A stretch of DNA of 64,000 nt from Armillaria gallica (Eukaryota > Basidiomycota > Agaricomycetes > Agaricales > Physalacriaceae). Position numbers and translations under genes: made by a program. Shown here in pieces: positions 48,237 through 60,756 of the stretch (the stretch's first letter is position 1; every line of letters starts with the position of its first letter). The notes beneath the pieces are model-generated. The model saw only the letters and a program-made list of their open reading frames with translations, did no database searches and was not told the origin of the DNA. The DNA is taken from the NCBI GenBank assembly GCA_037576215.1, contig JBANDB010000002.1:7440001-7504000 (forward strand), given 5' to 3'.

Positions 48237-48708
48237 TCAACAGGTCCATTGAAAAAGTGGAAGCCTGAAGAGCGAGACGACCGTCCATGCGATGAGAACG
48301 CCAAAGTGGAGTCCGACTAAGGAAGTGGTCAGCGTGAGCAACGTCACAAAGAAGAGCACACCTACGTTGATTCTTTGTGCGGACTGCACACGAAACATTG
48401 TAGAAAGTGAACGCGTCGGGAGAACTTCGATGGGCATGAAGCATACCGCGACGTTGGCTGAAGAGGGCATCGTTCAGTCATTGCAGAAAGGCGAACGTAC
48501 CAATGAGCCAAGTGATCATGAAGAAAGGGGCATATACTCGGACGATAATAGCCTCAAGCGCAAGCCCCACAGAGAGCATTCCAACGAAAGTTGACCATAA
48601 CGCAGACAGCAGAGCCGAATCTGGGAGAAAAGGTTAGGCCAAATAAGGGAGACAGTAAAAATGTTCACTTTCTATCAAAGTCGACGTTGACGGTACAGTA
48701 GAAGAGGC
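48237..48708 (-). pseudogene. DUF3533 (SNG1-like) membrane protein, C-terminal remnant
   Basis: Homologous to the C-terminal third of the complete gene at 61829-63539. It shows NVAVCFMPIEVLP, GLHFGVLIAWTVVSLF and the start of this part, VDFDRK. A small deletion near 48600 shifts the frame, and the end reads QWTC-stop (48237-48239) instead of the longer tail. At about 48708 the homology jumps to sequence matching the 5' flank of the complete gene (near 63900), so roughly the N-terminal two-thirds were removed by one internal deletion. Non-functional. Confidence 0.75.
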
Positions 48709-50389
48709 GTCCACGAGGCAGACCAAGGTGTAGAGATGCAGAGATGATGCTAATACGTGCGAGGGCAATCGCCATTCCACATCTCTGCCAGTTCAAAGCC
48801 AAGTGACCGTGTGCCCTTGATTTCCCCTCTAACAGGGATGTCACTTGCCAGCCATCATATCAGATTTCAAAGTGGCAATGAAGACAAGAGGAGGAAGCGC
48901 TTGACGAGGACGTTCGGTGGGAAGAGAGCGTATGTATTGAACGAAAATTTAGCTTGCTAGACAGTGGCGCGCGCACCACGAGGCCGTCACCCTAAGATTG
49001 CTGTATGTTTCTCCATCGTAAGGAAGCTGGGGAAGCCTAAGTCTGCGGGCAGGGTACATTCTAGGCTGCCGACGTGGGCCGTCGTTGAGAAGGTAATTAA
49101 CTGAGATTCGTCCTTTACAAGAGGGGTAGCATAACAGGATTGGGAAAGATTTGATACGGTGAACAGCGTTCGATGACACAGATGTCGTTGAGGGGGAGGC
49201 ACAAGCAGTACTCATCAACGAGTGAGGGCTCTAATTTTCAGAGCGAATGCGGCCTTCCCGTTACTCGAAGCATAACTTCGCTCAGGTTAAGCAAAAGATT
49301 GAAGCGCCAGTCGGAACTATTGAGATTGTTCTGTTTTAGTTTTAACAACCGTTCTATCAAATAAGCGGCGACTATACCTCTATCTTCCGCGACAAGAGGG
49401 GCATGTACAGCATCGACCGTCACGCATCGCTGTTGGATTCAAGAGAGCGCCCGTAGAAAGAAAGTTCTTGAAACACCACATGAGTATAGTTTCGTTCCGT
49501 TCGCAAATCCAATTGCTTGATGAGTGGATTTCTGTCTCAAACCGAATGAGTATGATGCATAGACATAGCCTTGGAAAACTCAAGCTCAAGCTCAAGCTCA
49601 CAACTAAGCACAAAAAGTCGCAGAATTCAGCCTCCTCATCTTCCAGTATCAAAGAACCTCTTCAAGAGTCATATTCGCACCCCATAATCCTCGTACTGCC
49701 ATTATTCTGGCCATAGGTGTTCTTGAGTTCCAGTAAGGAATATCTCCGAGGGTAGTCGACCTCTGGAGACGATGATGATGTAAGACTGGTAATTTTGAGC
49801 GGTGATATCCGCTTTCGGCGCGAAGCACGTGTTTTCAAATTGCCGAATTTCCTGCCGCCTTTCGTTCGAACGTCCTCGCTCTTCCCTCTCTTGCTCATAT
49901 TTTTTACTCTTCCCTCGAGGATCCTTAAGCGACGTCCGCGAGGATGTCAGCTGCTTCCCTTGGATTATCGTCGACAAGGGAGATCTTGATGTGCAGGATA
50001 TGCTTTGTTGCAGTAAGCCAACCTCATTTCGTTCTTCCCACTTTCAAGCTGACTTTGGCACTGTCACAGCGCATCGCCTTTCAAACTCCAAACCTCTGAC
50101 AGCCAAGGTTGACCGTGTGCAAACGACCTGCTCTTCGTCGACGAGAGAGACATGATTACTGGGAAAGAAAAAGGTGTGTTTGCTACTCTGAAATGTCGAC
50201 CATTTGACATTCAATGCTGTCACCAGGCACCAGGGGCAGTGCTCATCCAAGAACGAATGAAACCTCCGTCGTCAATAACGGCAATAGCTGCGTAGTGCAG
50301 GTTCTCAGTCATGACCACGAAGGGGTAGTGCCGCCACAGAGGAAGAAGGACCAAGATCGGATGCCAAAGTCGCCGTCGAGTCCTTAGGC
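48709..50389. other. Unassigned stretch before the complete module
   Basis: Only short unrecognised frames on both strands. A CTCAAG hexamer is repeated about four times at 49579-49600. The plus-strand frame at 49802-50155 (117 codons) is open but lacks recognisable features. Confidence 0.25.
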
Positions 50390-51120
50390 GAGAATGCCAA
50401 CATTGCGGCTTGCCATCGCCCTTGAGCCTAATAGTAACAGACGCGTTCGCAACGTCTCCGATTGTCAGGATGGAAGATCCACCTTTGACCCGCGATGCGC
50501 TGCCGCCTTCACCAGGACCACCAGCCTGTCGAGGAAGAGACGAAAATTGCCTAGTTCGACGCTGAATGCACTGAGTGCAGACTCATTCAAGAACATGGCT
50601 GTCGATTCTACGACCTGCTCATCATCTCATCACCTCCGCAACCTCCTTCTTTGCCCAGGCGAAGACCTGGCGAAGAATCGCCATCAATGCCACTTATCCA
50701 CGCTGACGAGAGTACGCCGCCGCCGAGGGTTGACAACGCGCACTCTCTTACCATTGCCCAAACGAAGGCCGCCAGCGAAAGAATTTCACGCCAGACATCC
50801 CGCCTCATGGAGATGATCGTAGTCGATTTTCCGCCGCCAATGCCTAATATTCGCCTCAAAGTTTCCGCTTTGGGTGGTTGTCTACTGCTTGGGTGGGGGT
50901 ATGGATCTGGTGTGGCGGGACGATGTAGTTTTGAGAAACCTTGGGGATGTACGATGATGCTGATTATGCTCGATCACAGATGTGCTTTCTTCGGTGTCTG
51001 TACTCTGTAGGCGCTTATTCGAAGCAACCCCAAATATGCACGCCGCATGGATGACTTGCGGCCTTACTTCAGGCTACTCACGACTGGTTACTTCCTCCCA
51101 CTCCCTTTCTCTTGACCGCT

Positions 51121-53247
51121 ATGTCGTGGATTGTCCGAGACCCACCTTCTCCCTTTGCTGATAATTCGTCGAAGCTGAATGACACGCCCCCGAAACCGGA
51201 TGAAAACACTCTGCCCCCTCCAATGACTCCAGAGGCGGATCCCTTCCCCGACTTTCTCCCACCTACGGACTCCCTCCCGGACCCCCTCCCCGACTTTCTC
51301 CCACCTCCGGACTCCCTCCCGGACTCCCTCCCCGACTTTCTCCCACTTCCGGACTCCCTCCCGGACCCCCTCCCCGACTTTCTCCAACCTCCGGACCCCC
51401 TCCCGGACCCCCTCCCGGACTTTCTCCCACTTCCGGACTCCCTCCCGGACCCCCTCCCCGACTTTCTCCCACCTCCGCCTCTCAGGTTGGATTTAGTCGA
51501 AGAGCAGTGGTCCACGAATCCGCTACGAATCAAGTCGACCTTCTCGACCACAGGAACCGGAATTCAATCGGTCACCAGCCCTGCGTGCGGCATGGGATGG
51601 ACTTTCAATCTCTCCCCTGATCTGCCGGCTGAGTCGGCTTCCCGCGGTAGAATGATCAGAAGGGGTGGGAGGAAGCTACCCAAGAGAGATACCAATGCCG
51701 TTCGAATACTTGCGTCGCTCCGGCCAAGCCCTGCGGGTTTTCAGCCTGGGACCTTCTCGATTCGAGCGTCGTTTAGGAGGGATGATTGTGTCCTTGCAGT
51801 GCTCGATGTTCAGCCGCATTCAGTACTGAAAGGACAGAGCACCATCTCGCTCGGACGCTGTGATATTCCTCTTCCACCAACACCAACACCAACGCCATTG
51901 GACGAACTCTTCATCGACGTAGACGTCACCGTATCTCTTCTATCAGGCCCAGTAGAAGACCCTCAAAAATTGTCTGTATCGATGACGAAAGCCATCAGAG
52001 CCTCGCTCGACGGCAACTTTCCTGTTGACGTCAAATTTATGCTTTTTTCGCGTAAAAGTGGGGGGACGTCCGTATGTAGACGCCGTCCCATTTATGCGAG
52101 CAGCAGCATTTTGAAGGGCCGCAACTCGTTGTTGGATAGCTGTGGGTTTCGTTTAGGTGCTGCTTTCTTTGATGAGTACTAATATCGCATATTCTTTCTA
52201 GATATGAATGGCTCATCGGATCCCCCTTCGCCTGGTGTCCGCCAGTATCCCTATGATGAAGACAGCGATCTGGAATCTGACTTGGACGAGGATCCCCCTT
52301 GCGACGTTCCCGAAATGTCCGACATTACTGCCAGAGAGGATCCACTTTCCCGTCCCTTATCTCCAGTCAATATCCCAGATCTAGATACAGCCCAGTCTAT
52401 GCCACCCGAATCTCCTAGCGGTAAAATATCGCCTGTGCCATCGATATTTGACGTAGCCAGTGATTCGTCACCCTTCTCTGTCATTCCTTACGAAAGTTCA
52501 CCGACCAAGGGCCTTGGCTCTCTGCCGCGCCCCGGAACTCCCGACAGCATCCGCATGTCTGAGTATGACAAGGCAGAATCTCCGGTGTGCGATGTTCATG
52601 CCGACAAAGTGGAATCTCAAGAGAAAGTTTCGGCGTCTCTTCCACGCCTGGCATTGATCAATGACGTGGCTTTTAGGACGTACGTACTCCTACACCTCTA
52701 TCTGCACAATAATTGACATTAATCCACTGCCCGTTTAGTTTTCGAGCCTTGATAGTATATATGTATACTAAGGAAGTGGCTTTCATCCCGCTCAAATCCA
52801 GTGGTGGGCGCTCGTATAATGTCGGTGATGCGTGTTCTCCCAAATCGATGTATCGCCTTGCAGTCAAAGTACGACGTTATCCCTTTCTTCTATCAGAGTG
52901 TCTGAACCCGTGTACTCTATCTAGGCCAGTCACGAAGGTCTAAAGAAACACGCATTCGACAACCTACGCTCTCAGCTCACGCCTCAGAACATTATTACGG
53001 AAATATTCTCGAAGTTCACTGCAGAGTACGTCATCGGTCTTTGAAGGTTATTCGTCGGGTTCGTTGATGCGCTCATTATTTTAGTTACCCTGAGATTTTT
53101 GAAATGGAACTGACGGTTTTGTTAAACTACTTTACCAATCCTGCGGTAAGGGATAAGTGGGAAAGGATGATAGACACGGTAGTGAGCGGTCATCTTCCGC
53201 GCGGCGCCGACATTTTGAAGAAAGTAACTCGTGCCTTGCGCACTTGA
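51121..53247 (+). CDS. BTB/POZ domain protein with proline-rich repeats
   Basis: ATG at 51121 (MSWIVRDPPSPFADN), TGA at 53245-53247. Domain order: a Pro/Asp-rich tract of about five 14-residue repeats (DFLPPPDSLPDPLP-like), then a beta-rich region (TWxFNLS-like, SIRASFRRDDCVLAVLD) resembling the MATH-like half of a mushroom BTB family. The first half of the BTB fold follows (DVKFMLFSRKSG). A long acidic Ser/Pro-rich insert comes next (YDEDSDLESDLDEDPP). Finally the second half has FRALIVYMYTKEVAF, CSPKSMYRLAVKVGHEGLKK and NIITEIFSKFTAEYPEIFEM. BTB domains mediate protein-protein contacts, often in ubiquitin ligases; this family's target is unknown. The last introns lie near 52680-52735 and 53025-53085. 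The stop is 76 bp from the P450-3 stop (tail to tail). Homologous sequence upstream (50390-50850) may be 5' UTR. Confidence 0.78.
51250..51475 (+). repeat. 42-bp coding minisatellite in the BTB gene
   Basis: About five tandem units of 42 bp (consensus starts CTCCCCGACTTTCTCCCACC), each encoding a 14-residue Pro/Asp/Leu repeat. Units differ by a few substitutions. All are multiples of three, so the frame is kept. Confidence 0.9.
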
Positions 53248-53323
53248 TTGATCTTTTGAACCATTATTTTACATATTTGTCGTTTGTTACCAGCTACGTC
53301 TAGAATCATCGGACCACCATGCA

Positions 53324-55938
53324 TCATGCGTCATCTTTTGCTTCTTGCATTCTAACCCACATACCGCCCTGTCGAACCAAGGTCATTTCAAGATAGAACG
53401 TTAGATGCTTCATGTGACTAACCTTTGCGTACATCGTCAAGTGTAACCCAAACATGATCTTATCCCTTCCTTTCGTCGTTCCGGGAGTCTTGGTCCAACT
53501 CTCGGGAGGAATGGCTTCAGCAGGCTGAGCATCCATGGCGAGGCTGAAGGAAGAGAACGTTTGGAGAAGTCGGATAAGATAGTACGAAGCCTCGTTGTAT
53601 GCAAACTAACGAGGAAGTTTAGGAAGCCCTCTCGCTGAGGCGGGATGTTCTCACCTGTTGGCCGAGGCAAATTCTTGGACCTGCGTTGAATGGGACAAAA
53701 ATGTATGGATTCGGAGTCAGATATTTATGCAGACGGCCGTCGAGGAAGCGATCCGGATCGAATTCGAGAGCTAGCATTAGGTATGCATCTGTTAAGTAAT
53801 ATCAAGTGATGTGATTGTTCACCCTACCGTCTGGACCCCATAAGTCCGTCCGTCGATGCATTAAGAAAACAGAATAGACCACCCTGTGATATTTGGATCG
53901 ACAAGTTCAGACAGACTAAAGATGAAGCACTTACACTGTATCCTTCCGAACATAATATGGTGCCAGCCCTTTGTTCGGAAGGGTAGTCGCTACCTTGGAA
54001 GAACTAATACATGTCAGTGTCATAAGACCCCCCGGTAAGAAGCAATACGGCTTACCGACCATTCGAAGGGCTAGAGGTGATAGGTTTAGCGACTGTCAGT
54101 TGCAAAGCAAGTTCACTTACACAGACGGGTACAATCGCAACGTTTCTTGATCAAAGTGGTCAGAAAAAACTGACAAAGACTCATCAGTGAGCGTACCATT
54201 CAGGAATGCTCGCAGATATTTCATATCACGAATATCCTCATAAGTAGGAGCCCTGGTACCGACCTTCTCGATGATCTCCGATCGTAAACGAGTGGCCATT
54301 TCCGGATGTTCGCACATCATATACACGGCGAAAGTCAAAAGAGAGGCTGTCTAGATTGAATGATATCCGTAAGTGCATTTAAACGAAGCAGTGCTGAAAC
54401 TTACAGTGTCTCTACCAGCAACCAAGATGTTCACGAGTTCATCTCGAATTACCTTGGTATCTATAGCCGTCTTTAGCGGAAACCCTGATATTTCACTTGA
54501 AGAAAGCGGCACGTACCATTAGTATTCTCCACAAGACGGGCCAGTAAGGATATGTTCTCGCCGGACTTATCATCTTCCACCGGCTTTTTGCCTTCGCCCT
54601 TTCTATTGAGTGCCTCGACAAGTAGAGGCTCGACGAACTCATTAACAACTTGCCGAAGGGGTTTCACTGCATCAGTCTTGAATTCAAAAAGCGGCCAGTA
54701 CTGCCCCTTCTGTAGGCGAAGAGCACTCTCTTCTTGCGCAGCTGCGAATGCCTTGACGAAAGTGTTAGACGGATGGTTGACGAAATGGGGGTTGCCAGCC
54801 AACGGAGATCCAGCCGGGTAGGGGAGGCCTGCAGATGTTGAGTTGACATCATTCCCAAATAGATACTCGGTAGCGGAATCCAGAGTAAACCGGGCGACAG
54901 CATCCTATTGTGGCTATTAGAAGGGCGGCGTATGCACAGACCTTCTGGGTCACTAACCTGAAAATCGACCGGATACCCTTCCCTCAATCTCGACTTGATT
55001 TGGGAGATCGTACTGAGGGCATGTCTCTCGAAGTTGTCAAAATCTGAAATTCGGTCCTTGTTGAAGAGAGGTCTCGTCATCGTCCGATGAAATCTAACGG
55101 GTTGTTGAGCATGAGTAGAAGGGGGACTCAGTGTATACTCACTTCCAAATATCACCTATTGCACATCATCTCTGAGTATTTACGTATGAAATGATGACTG
55201 CGAAAGACTCTTACCATCGGAGTTAAAAATGCCAGCACCAAGAAGAGATTCCGCGGCAACATAGAAGCTTTGGCCTAGAGTTGAACGTCAATGACGAAGC
55301 CACAATCTAGCGAGTGGTCCCAGACCTTTTTCAAAGTCTTGAAACTGAGTCGCGAGGAGGGCCTGAACATCTATTAGATGAATGTAATATAAGGTATATG
55401 TAACCGTCACGTACCTTGATGTGTTCTGGCTCGGTTGTAAACATCTCGTGTTACCGTTAGAGTAAGAAACACACACAGGCCATCACCACTGACCTGCTTC
55501 TCTGAAAAAAAATTGAAACTAAAGGTGTGTCCGTATTCTTCGCTCCACTTCTGAAATACTTCTTCTAATAGAAACGGGTGGTCAGCTCTTAAGTCCTCAG
55601 AGTATTTGAAACGAAAACAAACCCGGATATCCATTCTTGAAGCTGTCTGACATTTTCCGTAAGATAGAGATACTGCTTCCTTGGACGCCAGGTACCATGA
55701 TAGCGCCTTGGGCAGCAGCATCCCTTTCAATGGTGAAACTTGCGAAGTAGTTGCGAAGCATGGCAAAGATAAGTTGCGCGACTAAAGGGACGACAAAGAA
55801 CATCCATGACGGAAGAATAAGACCGGTCGGCAGCAATAAGCTTTGGAGTGCCCAAAAAGCTGAACAGGGTAGCAGTACGACGAAGAAGAGGGTTTTGGAC
55901 AGAAAAACGAAGCCAGGTGGTAGGAATGTGATAGTCAT
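53324..55938 (-). CDS. Cytochrome P450, CYP63-like, copy 3
   Basis: Minus strand, ATG at 55938 ([19 protein letters not shown]), TGA at 53324-53326. Same gene layout as copies 1 and 2 but clearly more diverged. The N-terminal anchor has two hydrophobic segments. The substrate-region block reads [23 protein letters not shown]. The I-helix is at about 54420, ETLRLYPSV at about 54150, split by an intron. The heme loop [19 protein letters not shown] lies at about 53665-53715. The C-terminus is [12 protein letters not shown]-bound monooxygenase with an unknown substrate. Divergent from MYND-3 over about 1.3 kb. Confidence 0.92.
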
Positions 55939-57277
55939 GATAAGTGAGGACGAGACGCAACCAGCAACCATCTTATTAATATGGTGATGAGTGATACTGC
56001 TGCTTACGATCGTTCCAGGGCCCGGGGGTGCAAGTAATCTGGATGACCGAACGCTTTCAAGCATTACAAGTTCCGAGAGTACGTGATAAAGCGGCTTGAC
56101 AGACTATCCAAGCATAATCATTACGTCCTCGGTTCCGTAGTTTTCGGTTTTAAGTATTACCGTGCTCCGGTTACTGGACATAGACGATGGCTCCAAGCTA
56201 ATATGCGCTAAAATTGAACTTAGCCAAGAAAAGGTGGTCAGTTACTAGGCAACAACAATGACATAAACTCCACACTCGGTTGCATATATGTAAGGAAACA
56301 TTGTCCGTGAGCAGAAATATCTGCCCCGGAGAACTTGAATCGCCATTATACCCCCACAAGGTCCGGGAAGCTCAACTCTGCGAATTTGCATCTTTGGGAC
56401 CATCTAAACGTAAGATGTTTGTTTGATAATTACACATTGTGAAGAGTGGAAGATCTCTCAGTCTTGCAAACCGACCTCGACGCGCCGATGACGAAGACGC
56501 ATTCTGGAATTCTTGAATGCAGGAAGATGGAGAAAGAAATCATGACTCATCGCACAATGCAGAACGCGTCGTGGATCAGTCACGTGCGACTGTTCAACGG
56601 CCTTACATAATACATACTGCGACAAATTATCAACCCTCTGACCAAGGGGTTCCCGGGATTTCATTCCGTGATATAGGGTACCCCCGTGGGAAGTATCATG
56701 TGATCGCCCAATATGGTGCGTGACGCACCTTTTATAGTATTTCTGTCACACGGTCGGTCGGATTTTTCAAAAATGTTTTTCAAGAAGTGCTTAAAATGCG
56801 GTAAAATGCCCGGTACAATAGTCAGAAATCGGGTGAAAATTTTTACATAAATCGGTCCATATCTCTGTAACGGGTGAGAGTTGAGCACTAAATTTTGTAC
56901 CTCCAGGCTTCTCTTACACCTATCTTTCATTTTAGGACAGGATATCCTTCTACAAAAATTTCGAAACCCCTTGCCTCTGACTGTCACGGTCAGTGAACGC
57001 AAAAATCCTACAAATGAATTCACTCTTCAGAGTTGTCCGTGAAGCAGCCACAAATAACCAGTTTCTCATGTGACGGGGAATCCTCACGAAAGAAATGTGG
57101 TCTTAGTGCAGTGCCGGCACGACCCCGGCTGCTTATCTGCGGCGATTGCCTCAGCTAAGTTTGGGGTGTGGAATACTGGTTCTGCGTCTGACCACTACTA
57201 GCAGGCTTCCGGTCCGACTGATCCACGGATTTCTCTGTTTCCCACCAGCATCGTGAACTGTTATCTTGATATTTGCA
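55939..57277. promoter_or_regulatory. Divergent P450-3 / MYND-3 intergenic region
   Basis: About 1.3 kb, longer than the 970 bp of module 2. It contains the conserved MYND motif ATAACCAGTTTCT (57054-57066) and the CCGGTCCGACTGATCCA block (57209-57225). The AT-rich segment 56690-57030 has no counterpart that I can see in module 2 and may be an insertion. Confidence 0.45.
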
Positions 57278-59465
57278 ATGAATCTAGCGGCGGCATCCTC
57301 TGCCGCGAAAACTACTCCCCGAGCATACCTAGGGGATATGTTTACATTACCTGGGGATTACGAGTTGCCCGATCTGTCCTTGGTTCGGAGCCAGGCTGCT
57401 AAAGGTGAATTTTGTTATCTAGTAACTGTACACCTTATTCTGACCTGTGGCAATGATCAGTTATCCAACTCGCACGGACTCCCATACCGCCCCGCGAGAC
57501 TATTGACTCCCTTCCAACGGGATTGTGGTATGAATCAAAGCTTCCCGAACTCTTTGAGTTTAGCTATTTCTGCTCTATCGATGACGGTAAGTTTGAATTT
57601 CCAGAGATATATCTCTCTCTCTTATAGCGTACAGTTCCAGAGGATATTTTGCCACCGTGTATTTGGGCTCTCGAATGGTGGATTCGCGCCCTTCTGGAAG
57701 CCTCGGACGAGCAACTGAAGCCCTTCACCCGATCTGTGGAGCGCGGGAAAAATACTCCCGTAGCCGTGGAGACGCAACGTTTCGTATTTGTAAAGTGTTC
57801 CGCCATAAAATGTAGTCTTCTCCGTGTACTGACTATCAAATATATAGCTTAAAATTTGTCGATTTAAGGTGACCGAACACTTTCTGTGAGTATAATTTTG
57901 GCGTAGCACTTCACCTCTGACTCCTTGACAATGAACTTTAGTCACCCGCAAATCAACCAACCACTGGAAGCTCTCTACCATATTCGATGTTCAATGGAGG
58001 CTGCCAAAGAGCGCGGTGGAACCTCTGATCTATACAATACAAACCCGTGCGTGTCCGTAATCTTAGCCGCCTCGTTCCTATATTTACCCTTTTTTAAAAG
58101 AGGGCTGTACATATCGTTTGCTGTATGCCTCGCACGTTCTAGAATAGACGATGTTGAAGCAAAAACAAGTTTATCACGTATCATTCGTGATCCAACCTTC
58201 GATGCAGGCTCTGGAACTACTGCGCATCATGTCCAAGCAAAGGTGTATCTTGCCCGTGTATTTCGGAGGCTTGGAGAAGATAGCGAAGCGCATAAACTGT
58301 ATGTGGAGTCGTGGCCTCTAGTATCAATGATCTCTGATAAGACTTTAGAGAGGTATGGCTGGTCAAATGGTTCAAGAAGCATCCACATACATTCAATAAC
58401 ACCATTCTCATACACATGTTCACCACCGACATCGATCCAGCCGTGGATCCTGTTTTCACTGAGCCTGGGTGGATTGAAATGGCTGAATCATAGGAAGGCG
58501 ACAGTGAAGACGATAATGCGCCAATCTAAGAACTGTTGCAACTGCAGCGCCAGCGAAGCTCAAGTGAAATTGTTGAAATGCTTGCAATGCCAGCATGCAT
58601 TGTACTGGTCAGTGTTGTTTTCTTCCAGAATACGAAATTCTGAAACGATTGCTCTAAGCTCTAAAGAGTGCCAGAAAATGAACTGGCCCTACCACAAGTA
58701 TATCTACCATTATATGCACTTTATGAATGTGCTCACCGCATACCTGAACAATGCAGGGTATATTGCAGGTGATTGCACCGGCTTGATCATGAGATATATC
58801 ATATGATGTTAATAAAATTTTCAGGCAGCAGGCTGAACAATTCAAGAAAATAGCAGAAGTCGAGAGAATCAGTGCTTCCGCGGCACAAAAATTACGAGAC
58901 TGGACCGATTACAGAGATAATACCAGGCCGGAAATGATAGAGTGCTTTGCTCATGCTCTTGGTCTAGCGCGCGATGCATCACGAGGCCGGACACACATCG
59001 TATATCAGGAAGTTGAGTATGTCCCGTCCATAAAGAATCGGCTGGATAGGTTCAGGAGCAAAAGAATCGGAGTTTTCAAATTCGAAGATGTCTGGCAAGA
59101 TCTTGGATATAGATGGGGCCTAGATCCTGACGAAGGGAGGATGCGCATCCGCCAGATGCTCGACGAGTTTGATCACAAGTGTGGGAATGTGTGTTTCGGG
59201 GGCAAAACGCAAATTCCCATCTTTAATTTGATTTTCTCGGCCAATATTCATGACGAAGTATACCTCAAAATGCGTGCGTTGTTCCTCTCTCCTGAAAAAT
59301 CTCTTGCAATGTTACTTTCCAATTTTAGTTACTATCCCGCAAGGGGCGTTAGTATCCATCCGACCGAGATCGGACTGGAGACAGGATGTGAATGTGAAAG
59401 GTGAACCACCTGCCCACATCAAGTTGAGCGACGGAAAAATTCTGGATGCGGAGTTTATCTTTTAA
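57278..59465 (+). pseudogene. MYND-type zinc finger protein, copy 3, with a frameshift
   Basis: ATG at 57278 (MNLAAASSAAKTTPRAYLG). The same exon order as copies 1 and 2 and an intact-looking finger: NCCNCSASEAQVKLLKCLQC, then HALYC across an intron, and SKECQKMNWPYHK. However, an extra base near 58450-58465 (ACTGAGCCTGGGTGG, against ACGGGCCTTGGTGG in copy 2) shifts the frame after DPAVDPVF. A stop follows before the finger. A sequencing error cannot be excluded. The 3' end shows the same +1 shift before the tail DGKILDAEFIF (TAA at 59463-59465). Tail to tail with the basic protein gene 346 bp away. Confidence 0.7.
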
Positions 59466-59810
59466 AGGTACGAGTCAAATCATAATCATCGACTACGCGT
59501 GTTGCTACTAACGCTGATGCCTCGCGTGTACAGATGTTGACGAATCATACTTTACAAATTGCAGTCCCAGTGGGAATTGACGAGTTTCAAACAAATGTAA
59601 TAGTACCACATCATGTACACGATTTCAACAACAAATTTCGATGGCAAGGTAGAATGGGCCTATTCCTCGGAGTCGTGGAGCCGTCGAACCACCGTTTCAA
59701 GGTGTAGCAATGGCGACTGGTCTACAAGCAGACATGCCCGTGAAACGGAGGGCATATGGTGAATTGAAATTTATCGGACGCGTCTCATACGAAGGAAGAC
59801 TAGCCCAGCA

Positions 59811-60623
59811 TCAAAAAAGAGAGGGAAGATGTCTATAAGCTCCCAAGAAATATGCCTCACTTCGCCAATCATATCTCAGAAACGCAAGGTCTCCATGAAG
59901 ATACTTTTCCCTCAAATTAGCAGGACTAATCATGGCCTCGCAAAGCATTTCTTCCAACCAGCCCGCCAACACACGGACTGGATCCAGTACGACTCGAACT
60001 CTCTCTATCTCGCTCTCAGTACCCCTCGAATTCAAAACAACACGTTCTTGCTCACGCAGGCACTGCTCGAGGGAAGACACCTCTAGAACCGCGTCGTCGA
60101 GGAAACTGCGAAAGCCTTGGGGGCGATCGAGAGTGACGCTTCGTTGATACTCCTGATACAGGATGTCGGCGTAGCGTTGTGGCGAGCCCAGTGTAAGTAT
60201 TGTGACCCTTGCGGAGAGGCGATCAACTTGGTTCATTGCTTCAGTCAGTGACGTATAGTGCCTGTAAAGCAAACAATGTGTTTACAGACGACACTTTTGA
60301 GAAGGAAGCACGTACTGGGTGTGTGGGTATCCGATATTCGCCTCAACTTCAATGGGCTGCGTCCCTTGTAGATTGTCCAGCAGCTCAAGACTAGGATTTG
60401 GTAAGAAATCGCGTCACCAAGGAGAAAGGACGACTTACCTGCTCTCATTCATTTGGCTCTTCTTCTGTTTATAAGTCTCCCTCCGTCTTTGGTTGATCAA
60501 GTCGCGACGCCTACAGACAAAAGGGTCAGCAAGGAGACAATACACGTAAAAAACAATGTACTTTGCATAGCTGCGACGACTACTGGCGTTATGCGCAGCT
60601 CGACGTTCTTCAGTAGTATCCAT
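59811..60623 (-). CDS. Basic/coiled-coil hypothetical protein, copy 3
   Basis: Minus strand, ATG at 60623 (MDTTEERRAAHNASSRRSY), stop at 59811-59813. Same layout as the copy at 46689-47458: basic N-terminus (RRRDLINQRRRETYKQKK), a short linker, then a helical C-terminal part with DRPQGFRSFLDDAVLEVSSL, CLREQERVVLNSRG and GWLEEMLCEAMISP. The C-terminus is longer and differs after LAFLRYD. Introns lie near 60260-60310, 60400-60440 and 60515-60560. Function unknown. Confidence 0.7.
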
Positions 60624-60756
60624 CCGAAGGGAAGAAAGCCAGCTCTTGAGTAGCCGAAGGTTGCAATAAATACTCCCTCAGACGAGAAGCGAAATACATT
60701 CTTCCTATAAAATATATATTTGATGGGCTTACCGGACACGTATCATAGTCTATAGG

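Noticed and set aside
51078..51551. Long minus-strand Gly/Ser/Arg-rich frames over the BTB minisatellite
   Set aside because: They are the antisense of the 42-bp proline repeat, which has no stops in several frames. The plus strand carries the supported protein.
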